From Dehalococcoidia bacterium (GTDB lineage: Bacteria > Chloroflexota > Dehalococcoidia > SAR202 > UBA11138), in assembly GCA_012270665.1 (NCBI GenBank), contig JAAXHY010000381.1:1-7335 (forward strand): a DNA stretch of 7,335 nt, read 5' to 3'. This document shows, in pieces, positions 1 through 5,122 of the stretch. The notes beneath the pieces were generated by a model. The model did no database searches, had not been told where the DNA came from, and saw nothing but the letters and a program-made list of their open reading frames with translations. The position numbers were made by a program, and so were the translations under genes. Numbering within the stretch: the stretch's first letter is position 1; every line of letters starts with the position of its first letter.

Positions 1-627
1 GTCTCGTCGTGGCGGGAACCCGATCTATGGCCGGAATTGATAGACCGCTACTTGATAGCGGCAAGCCTCTCGGACGTGGCGCCGATTATCTGCGTAAACA
101 AATCGGACCTGATGGAATCGAGGGCCGGGTACGAGGCTGTGGCCCAAGTGTACCGAGACATGGGTTACAGGACCCTGGCCACGTCCGCGCTCACGGGTGA
201 GGGGGTGTCTGAACTCAGAGCCGAGTTGACGGGCGTGATCACGGTGGTCGTTGGTCTATCCGGCACGGGGAAAAGCTCGCTCATGTCCGCCGTTCAGCCC
301 GGTCTGGACCTTCGTATCGGAGACGTAAGCCAGGCGCATCACCAGGGACGTCATACGACTACGCAGGCGTCCATGTACAGGCTGGACGGCGGAGGGTACG
401 TTGCCGATACGCCCGGCATCAGGGAGTTCGGCCTGGCCGGACTCACGCTCGGTGAAATCCCCCTGTTCTTCCCGGAGATAGACGAACTCGCCGCCGAGTG
501 CCGTTTCAGCAACTGCGCGCACCTCGAAGAACCGAGGTGCGCGGTTAGAAAGGCTGAAGAGGAGGGGAGAGTATCATCCTCTCGTGTTGCATCGTACAGG
601 GCGATCTTCGACGAACTGGAGGTTTAG
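1..627 (+). CDS. rsgA: Ribosome small-subunit-dependent GTPase RsgA (5'-truncated)
   Basis: This is the C-terminal part of RsgA (YjeQ), a cytoplasmic GTPase that checks late 30S subunit maturation. Frame 1 is open from the first base, so the gene enters from the left; the internal TTG at 37 is not the start. About 208 residues are present. The circularly permuted GTPase order is visible: G4 NKSD (33-36), SAL (62-64), P-loop GLSGTGKSS (85-93), G2-type QGRHTTT (115-121) and G3 DTPG (136-139). A zinc-binding set follows, Cys167, Cys172, His174 and Cys180, in the family pattern C-x4-C-x-H-x5-C with EPRCAV. The N-terminal OB-fold, roughly 90-130 residues in full-length homologues of 290-350 residues, lies outside the window. 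The P-loop has Thr where many homologues have Val, which is a mild change. The TAG stop directly abuts the last base of the convergent dinB. Family assignment is very secure. Confidence 0.96.
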   Translation, partial: VSSWREPDLWPELIDRYLIAASLSDVAPIICVNKSDLMESRAGYEAVAQVYRDMGYRTLATSALTGEGVSELRAELTGVITVVVGLSGTGKSSLMSAVQPGLDLRIGDVSQAHHQGRHTTTQASMYRLDGGGYVADTPGIREFGLAGLTLGEIPLFFPEIDELAAECRFSNCAHLEEPRCAVRKAEEEGRVSSSRVASYRAIFDELEV

Positions 628-1719
628 TCAGATCCCGGGCAGACGAGGCTGAAGCGTCGGAAGGCTGTGTTCCGGCTCGCCGAAGCCGGATACGCCCACT
701 CCCACGAGCCGAAATCTGCGACCTGCCCCGATCTCGGCGTCTATTAGCCGATTGGCCGCGGCTGCAATCTGGTCCGAGGACTGAATCACGTCGGGGAGGG
801 TTACCTGACGAGTGAAAGTGGTGAAGTCGGACAGCCTCAATTTCAGTTTGACGGTCCGTCCCTGTAGCTCCCGATGTTCGAGGGAGCGCGACACGTCGCT
901 GCTGAGCCGACTTACCAACTCGCGGAGCGCTTCCGGGTCGCCGGTATCCGACACAAGAGTTGTCTCAGAACTGATGGATTTCGTATCACGGTGAGTCTGC
1001 ACAGGACGGTCGTCCTGTCCGAGGGAGAGTTTCTTGATATAAGCGCCGTTGCGACCGAGCCTTTCGAGAAGCCAGTCGTCATCGCTGTTTGCCAAGTCTC
1101 CGATGGTCAGTATGTCGTGGGACTTGAGATTTTCCTGGGTCTTGGGGCCAACGCCGGGAAGAGTTCCGACGGGCAGAGGGGCGAGGAAGGCGACCTCTTC
1201 ACCAGGCGGCACGACCGTGAGTCCATCAGGCTTTTCTAAATCCGACGCTATCTTGGCGACGGACTTGCTTACGCCCGCGCCTACCGAGATGGTCAGTCCA
1301 AGTTCGTCCTCGACGCGCCGCTTGAGCCCGCGCGCCAAGTCGGCTGCGCTCTGACTTCCAGTGACCGAGTCGGTGACATCCAGGTATGCTTCGTCCAGGG
1401 AGAGCGGTTCGACGAGCGGGGTTATGTCCCTGAATATCTCCATGACGGAGCGGGAGACGTCGCGGTATCTCTCGAACCGCGCGCTGACGCGCTGGAGCTG
1501 AGGACAGATGTTGAAAGCGGTCCGCATTGGCATGGCGGATCTCACGCCATACTTGCGCGCCTCGTAGGACGCGGAGGCCACGACGCCACGCGAATCAGGG
1601 CTACCACCTACTGCCAACGGCTTTCCGCGCAGTTCGGGATTGTCCAACTGCTCGACCGAGGCGTAGAAGGCGTCGAAGTCGGCGTGGAGAATGTATCTCA
1701 TCGGTGGTTTGCGGTTCAT
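628..1719 (-). CDS. dinB: DNA polymerase IV (Y-family translesion polymerase)
   Basis: This is a complete Y-family polymerase of 363 residues, close to the usual 350-400. It copies past damaged template bases with low fidelity. The catalytic acidic residues are in place: Asp14 in HADFDAFY and Asp109-Glu110 in SLDEAYLDVT. Tyr19 sits at the steric-gate position (Phe13 in E. coli Pol IV). SASYEARKYGVRSAMP (49-64) is the nucleotide-binding finger. KSVAKIASDLEKPDG (152-166) leads into the thumb, with a helix-hairpin-helix near 183-213 (LPGVGPKT). The little-finger domain covers about 246-345. The C-terminus ends LQPRLPGI and has no clear beta-clamp motif of the QLxLF type. The ATG at 1719 is taken as the start; Met7 at 1701 is possible. 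Neither start has a Shine-Dalgarno site. No recognisable LexA box was found upstream, so SOS control cannot be claimed. Confidence 0.95.
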   Translation of the reverse strand: MNRKPPMRYILHADFDAFYASVEQLDNPELRGKPLAVGGSPDSRGVVASASYEARKYGVRSAMPMRTAFNICPQLQRVSARFERYRDVSRSVMEIFRDITPLVEPLSLDEAYLDVTDSVTGSQSAADLARGLKRRVEDELGLTISVGAGVSKSVAKIASDLEKPDGLTVVPPGEEVAFLAPLPVGTLPGVGPKTQENLKSHDILTIGDLANSDDDWLLERLGRNGAYIKKLSLGQDDRPVQTHRDTKSISSETTLVSDTGDPEALRELVSRLSSDVSRSLEHRELQGRTVKLKLRLSDFTTFTRQVTLPDVIQSSDQIAAAANRLIDAEIGAGRRFRLVGVGVSGFGEPEHSLPTLQPRLPGI

Positions 1720-1826
1720 GGGTCAATGACAGGGTGAAGGTGGCGAACCGGGGCATATATTCGGGCTTATTAGGTTGCTGGTGAGCCCGCAGGTGGTGAG
1801 CAGGCAGTACACAAGTGGATTCTCGT

Positions 1827-1867
1827 ACCTGCATTTCACCTGCATAGACCTGTATTCACCAGTATCG
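1827..1867. repeat. Four imperfect tandem copies of a ~10-bp unit (ACCTGCATTC-like)
   Basis: On the plus strand the copies are ACCTGCATTTC (1827-1837), ACCTGCATAG (1838-1847), ACCTGTATTC (1848-1857) and a weaker ACCAGTATCG (1858-1867). The 10-11 bp period matches one turn of B-DNA, so the same bases face one side of the helix. Such an array can bind a protein cooperatively, but no partner is known here and it may be a chance microduplication. It lies 108 bp upstream of the dinB start. Confidence 0.55.
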
Positions 1868-1929
1868 AGAATTTTTTCGGCGCCCCCGACGTGGTTCATA
1901 AACTTCAGAATATATATCAGTACTGGTGT

Positions 1930-1962
1930 TCTGTATTGCGTGGATTATAACACGCAGACAGA
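1930..1962 (-). terminator. Hairpin after the propeller gene; possible terminator without a U-run
   Basis: TCTGT (1930-1934) pairs with ACAGA (1958-1962), and TGCGTG (1937-1942) pairs with CACGCA (1951-1956). The internal loop is AT against G, and the 8-base terminal loop is AT-rich. The hairpin begins 29 bases after the stop codon of the propeller gene, a usual place for a transcript end. No T-run follows on the minus strand, so it is not a classical intrinsic terminator. The loop also contains TATAAT on the minus strand (1949-1944), which could instead be a -10 box read towards dinB, but no -35 is seen. Confidence 0.35.
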
Positions 1963-1991
1963 GAAATGTGTAGCGGACATGGAGACCGTTT

Positions 1992-3059
1992 TCAGTTGGC
2001 GGTGTATCTCAGCACGGCGCCGCCGTCGCCGACTGCCCAGCCATTGTTTCTGTCCGGGAATGACAGCGAGCGCAGATGGGAGTCGGTTTCGGTAGGACGG
2101 GATTCCCATGTGACGCCCCCGTCCATGGAGCGCATAGTCGTGCCGAAAGAGCCGACTGCCCAGCCTTCCATCGCGTCGAAGAAGACCACATCCCACAGGA
2201 ATCTGCCGGTATCGGAATCGTGTCGGATCCAGGCACTACCTCCGTCCGTGGTTCGCGCGACCATGCCGTCTGTGAGGTATTTGACGAACTCAACGCCGCC
2301 GCTCACCCCCTTGGACTTGCCCCGCCACCCCGCAATCCAGCCGTTGCGGTCATCCAGAAAAAATACGCTGTTGGTCCCTATTTCCACACCGTTGACTCCC
2401 TTGAGCAGTTCCCAGGAATCGCCGCCGTCCGTGGTCGAGAAGACCGCCCCGGACCTGAACGATACCCAGCCGCGCCGCTCGTCCAGGAAGAAGGCGTCGG
2501 AGCGGGGTAGGGTGTTCTCGAAGAACCGGCGATTCCAGGTATTGCCGCCGTCGGTGGTCCTGAGCGAGAAACTGCCTCTCTCGGTGATTATCCACCCGTC
2601 GCTGGAGTTGTCGAAGTGGACCTTTATGAGATTCTGACCGAGCGCAGTGTCTTTGCCTTGGACTGTCCAGGCGCTGCCGCCGTCGTTCGTGTTAAGGATG
2701 ATGCCGAGCTGTCCGACGACCCAGCCGTTGGACGTGTCAGTGAAGTTCACCGCTTGCAGAGTGAGTTCGTACCCGGAGGATTGGACCGTCCAAGTATTGC
2801 CGCCGTCGGTGGTAGCGATGATGACGCCACCTTCCCCAACGGCCCAGCCGTGCGTGTGGTTGACGAAGCTCACATCGAGGAGGGTATTGGTGACGCCTGA
2901 GTCTTGCAGTTCCCAGCGACCGGCGCTGGCCGGAGACAGGGTTCCAGTGTCCTCGGTTTCCCTTGTGAGGTACAAGGTGCCGATCACGAGAGCCCCCAAA
3001 AAGACAAGACCAAAGACGACGGTTTCGACTGTGGGATTCCTAGTGTACCTGAAGTTCAT
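1992..3059 (-). CDS. Membrane-anchored YCF48/HCF136-like seven-bladed beta-propeller
   Basis: Numbering is from the longer ATG at 3074 (360 residues). Residues 19-36 form one hydrophobic anchor after a short basic N-terminus, so the rest is probably outside the cytoplasmic membrane. Seven GW-containing repeats follow, with GW at 76, 117, 160, 202, 245, 304 and 345. Six Asp-box turns of the form D-G-G-x-x-W occur, at D90, D131, D175, D216, D277 and D318. The seventh blade ends at the C-terminus without an Asp box. The strand RWELQDSG near 53-60 resembles the strand that follows each Asp box, so it probably closes the ring. In plants and cyanobacteria this family (HCF136/Ycf48) helps assemble photosystem II. 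Nothing here suggests photosynthesis, so the function in this organism is unknown; ligand or protein binding at the cell surface is a guess. Blade 5 has about 17 extra residues (near 250-266). I prefer the start at 3059 (355 residues) because a perfect TATAAT lies exactly where it would begin transcription on that ATG. The gene follows the permease genes on the same strand but probably has its own promoter. Confidence 0.88.
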   Translation of the reverse strand: MNFRYTRNPTVETVVFGLVFLGALVIGTLYLTRETEDTGTLSPASAGRWELQDSGVTNTLLDVSFVNHTHGWAVGEGGVIIATTDGGNTWTVQSSGYELTLQAVNFTDTSNGWVVGQLGIILNTNDGGSAWTVQGKDTALGQNLIKVHFDNSSDGWIITERGSFSLRTTDGGNTWNRRFFENTLPRSDAFFLDERRGWVSFRSGAVFSTTDGGDSWELLKGVNGVEIGTNSVFFLDDRNGWIAGWRGKSKGVSGGVEFVKYLTDGMVARTTDGGSAWIRHDSDTGRFLWDVVFFDAMEGWAVGSFGTTMRSMDGGVTWESRPTETDSHLRSLSFPDRNNGWAVGDGGAVLRYTAN

Positions 3060-3065
3060 GCGCCG

Positions 3066-3071
3066 ATTATA
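3066..3071 (-). promoter_or_regulatory. Perfect -10 box (TATAAT) for leaderless transcription of the propeller gene
   Basis: The minus strand reads TATAAT from 3071 to 3066. With its last base at -7, transcription would begin at 3059, the A of an in-frame ATG. This predicts a leaderless mRNA and explains the missing Shine-Dalgarno site. No good -35 hexamer was found 16-18 bp upstream (AAAATC at the 17-bp position). If translation instead began at the ATG at 3074, the box would lie inside the coding sequence as Tyr-Asn. Confidence 0.6.
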
Positions 3072-3094
3072 CATAGGCGGGGAGAGGAGATTTT

Positions 3095-3119
3095 CGCGCT
3101 ACGGACAACGTTGAGCGCG
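3095..3119 (-). terminator. GC-rich hairpin directly after the dppC stop
   Basis: CGCGCT (3095-3100) and AGCGCG (3114-3119) are perfect 6-bp arms around a 13-base loop that contains the palindrome CAACGTTG. The stem begins one base after the last base of the dppC stop codon. No T-run follows on the minus strand, so it is at best a weak or factor-dependent terminator, or a 3'-end stabiliser of the transporter mRNA. It separates the transporter operon from the promoter of the next gene. Confidence 0.35.
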
Positions 3120-4028
3120 CTAGGTGGTTGCGCCCGGCCCGTATTCGTGTACGTCATTGATGTCGCGGATGGCGTCTCCGACGAAGTTTACGGCCAGTAC
3201 CACCAGCATGATAACTACTCCGGGGAATGTGCCGAGCCACCAGGCGCTGGTGAAGAACGGCCTGGCATCGTTGAGGATGGAGGCCCATGTGGGCGTCAGT
3301 GGCGAAACGCCCAATCCGAGGAATGTGAGGCCGGCCTCGGCGAGAATGGCCGCGGCGACGAATACGCTGGCCTGGACGATGACCGGGGGCAGCGCGTTGG
3401 GGAAGATGTGCTTGAACATCATCCTGCGATTGGACGCGCCCATCGCCCTTGCCGCGGTTACGAAGTCGTCCTCCTTGAGGACGAGTACCATGCCCCTGAT
3501 GATTCTTGCGAAGTCGTCCACGTAGGCGAGCGCGATGGCAACGATGACGTTTGAGAGGCCGAGTCCGAATATGGCGACGAGCATCACGGCGAGGATGAAG
3601 TTGGGGAATGCCCAGAGAACGTCAATCGCCCTCATCACCACCATGTCTATCCAGCCGCCGTAGTAGCCAGCGGCCACGCCCAACACTATGCCGACCATCG
3701 CCGCGAGCGCGACGGTGCTAAGCCCGACGACCATAGAGATGCGCGCGCCGACAATAATGCGGCTGAGCAGGTCTCGCCCTACATTGTCGGTTCCCAGAGG
3801 ATGGGCAAGCGAGGGAGCTCCGAGCAGTTCGTAATTCTGGGACTGGGGGTCGTAGGGCGAGATAAGTTCTCCGAGCAACGCTGCCAGGCAGAACACGATC
3901 ACGATGACGAGTCCGACCATCGCGCGCCTGTCGCGGGAGAAACGTCGCGCGAAGTATCTGAATCCGCGCCGCGGTCTGGATTGTTCCTCCAGTTGCGCCT
4001 GGATGGAATTTGATCTGTCTTCGGCCAA
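3120..4028 (-). CDS. dppC: ABC peptide-type importer permease, DppC/OppC family
   Basis: This is an inner-membrane permease of 302 residues, a usual length for DppC/OppC. It pairs with the DppB-type subunit to form the channel of a peptide or related-solute importer. The N-terminal cytoplasmic segment (about 1-35) is followed by TM1 (36-55) and the family's periplasmic HPLGTDNVGRDLLSRI (76-91). Five further hydrophobic segments lie near 95-120, 128-154, 158-178, 212-235 and 262-285. The cytoplasmic EAA loop that docks on the ATPase is DDFVTAARAMGAS (187-199) with HIFPNALPP (207-215). The tail after GDAIRD lacks the common DPR motif and ends EYGPGATT. The start is TTG. It is forced: the dppB stop codon is in the same frame 9 bases upstream and no other start lies between. 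The symbol denotes the family; the substrate is unknown. Confidence 0.93.
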   Translation of the reverse strand: MAEDRSNSIQAQLEEQSRPRRGFRYFARRFSRDRRAMVGLVIVIVFCLAALLGELISPYDPQSQNYELLGAPSLAHPLGTDNVGRDLLSRIIVGARISMVVGLSTVALAAMVGIVLGVAAGYYGGWIDMVVMRAIDVLWAFPNFILAVMLVAIFGLGLSNVIVAIALAYVDDFARIIRGMVLVLKEDDFVTAARAMGASNRRMMFKHIFPNALPPVIVQASVFVAAAILAEAGLTFLGLGVSPLTPTWASILNDARPFFTSAWWLGTFPGVVIMLVVLAVNFVGDAIRDINDVHEYGPGATT

Positions 4029-4037
4029 TTTAGTCGC

Positions 4038-4985
4038 CTAATCGGTGTACCGAATGCGTGGGTTTATGACGGCGTACAGCATGTCAACGAGGAAATTCAT
4101 AAATATGAATATGAACGCCACCAGCAGGATAACGCCCTGCACTATCGGGTAATCTCTGCCCAAGATGCTTTCTATGAAGAGCCTGCCCAGTCCGTTCATA
4201 GCGAATACGTTTTCGGTTATCACCGCGCCGTTGAGCAGAATCGCCAGGGCTATTCCCATGACGGTCACGACCGGAATCAGGCCGTTGCGCAGCGCGTGCC
4301 TGTTTATCACGACGCGCTCTCTGAGTCCCTTCGAGTAGGCGGTGCGGATGTAATCCTGTGACAGAACCTCGAGCATGGCGGAACGGGTCTGCCTGGCCAG
4401 GATCGCCGCGAATCCGGTTCCGGTGGCGAGCGCGGGAAGTATCAGGCGGCGCAGCCAGTCCCATAAGCCTTCGGACAATGGGGTGTATCCGAAGACCGGG
4501 AGCCAGTTCAGCTGAACCCCGAAGACGATTATCAGTATGATGCCGAGCCAGAAACCGGGCATGGCAAGCCCTAAGAACGCAATCAGCGTAGCGCCGTGAT
4601 CCCATATCGAATAGCGTCTGATGGCTGATATGATTCCCGCCGGAAGTCCGATAGCCACTCCGGCGATAAATGAGACGATGGCGAGGGAGATAGTTCTGGG
4701 AAGCGCCTGTGCCATGAGGTCGTTGACGGGCAGACGCTTGTAGATGCTCTCGCCAAGATCCAAGGTAGCCAAGCTTCGCAGGTAGAAGAAATATTGGATT
4801 GGGACCGGCTGGTCCAGCCCAAGCCGAGCCTTTATTGCCTCAATCTGACTAGGATCTCCCTCCTCGCCCACCAGTGTGGTAACCGGGTCTCCGGGCAGCA
4901 GCCGCATGAAAATGAAAGTCACGGTCATGGTGGCCCAGATGGCGAACAGGGAGAAGATGAATCGTCGTATTATGTAACGCTGCAT
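4038..4985 (-). CDS. dppB: ABC peptide-type importer permease, DppB/OppB family
   Basis: This is an inner-membrane permease of 315 residues, typical of DppB/OppB. The N-terminus MQRYIIRRF leads into TM1 (about 9-29), which ends in the family signature RLLPGDPV (28-35). The extracytoplasmic part includes RLGLDQPVPIQYFFYL (54-69) and LDLGES (75-80). Further membrane segments lie near 99-121, 133-157, 180-200, 236-256 and 282-305. The EAA loop for ATPase contact is QDYIRTAYSKGL (210-221) with HALRNGLIPV (230-239). The ATG start matches homologues but has only a weak Shine-Dalgarno match. The gene lies 137 bp after the binding-protein gene, with a hairpin in the gap, and 9 bp before dppC, so the three form one operon. 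The symbol denotes the family only; nickel, opine or glutathione importers share this fold. Confidence 0.94.
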   Translation of the reverse strand: MQRYIIRRFIFSLFAIWATMTVTFIFMRLLPGDPVTTLVGEEGDPSQIEAIKARLGLDQPVPIQYFFYLRSLATLDLGESIYKRLPVNDLMAQALPRTISLAIVSFIAGVAIGLPAGIISAIRRYSIWDHGATLIAFLGLAMPGFWLGIILIIVFGVQLNWLPVFGYTPLSEGLWDWLRRLILPALATGTGFAAILARQTRSAMLEVLSQDYIRTAYSKGLRERVVINRHALRNGLIPVVTVMGIALAILLNGAVITENVFAMNGLGRLFIESILGRDYPIVQGVILLVAFIFIFMNFLVDMLYAVINPRIRYTD

Positions 4986-5064
4986 GGCTCAGTTGTCATT
5001 TATTAGTGGTCAGTTATCAGGGGAGTGATCGGGCCGGCGCGGTGCGGTTCGACTGGAATGGATG

Positions 5065-5105
5065 GGGTCGCGTCCACAGGCGAGCGGCCTGCCGGGACGC
5101 GACCC
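5065..5105 (-). terminator. Strong hairpin between the binding-protein gene and dppB
   Basis: GGGTCGCGTCC (5065-5075) and GGACGCGACCC (5095-5105) are perfect 11-bp arms. Inside them CAGGC (5077-5081) pairs with GCCTG (5087-5091) around a 5-base loop, giving 16 base pairs. It begins 17 bases after the stop of the binding-protein gene. No T-run follows on the minus strand. Intercistronic stem-loops at this place in other binding-protein operons stabilise the upstream mRNA or attenuate transcription, so the binding protein exceeds the permeases. That role is inferred here; the structure itself is plain in the sequence. Confidence 0.7.
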
Positions 5106-5122
5106 GTGCGTGTTCAGCCGAT

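Larger units (their letters stand above)
1720..1991. other. Repeat-rich intergenic region between dinB and the propeller gene
   Basis: This 272-bp gap lies upstream of dinB and downstream of the propeller gene. No credible ORF was seen. It holds a tandem array of a 10-bp unit (1827-1867) and a hairpin (1930-1962). It also holds several inverted copies of short motifs: CTGGTGA at 1778-1784 against TCACCAG at 1856-1862; GCAGGTG at 1789-1795 against CACCTGC at 1837-1843; CACCAGTA at 1857-1864 against TACTGGTG at 1921-1928. An AT-rich run sits at 1909-1917. The dinB promoter should be here. A possible -10 on the minus strand is TATATG (1759-1754), with no good -35, so it is not called. Confidence 0.5.

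Noticed and set aside
37..39. TTG as the start of rsgA
   Set aside because: The frame is open upstream to base 1. The upstream residues (SSWREPDLWPE before LIDRYL) fit the family sequence, so the gene is cut by the window edge.
1903..1928. AT-rich segment with CAGTA, resembling half of a proteobacterial LexA (SOS) box near dinB
   Set aside because: Only one half-site matches; the opposite arm (CTTCA in place of TACTG) does not, and the CTGT-N8-ACAG spacing is absent. The CTGT and ACAG at 1931-1961 are too far apart.
1966..2637. Plus-strand ORF (223 codons) opposite the propeller gene
   Set aside because: Its repeated PPSVV-like pieces are the antisense of the Asp-box repeats. The minus-strand frame has a full, regular protein fold.
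2904..3554. Plus-strand ORF (216 codons) spanning the end of dppC and the start of the propeller gene
   Set aside because: It crosses two well-supported minus-strand genes and the promoter between them, and it resembles no known protein.
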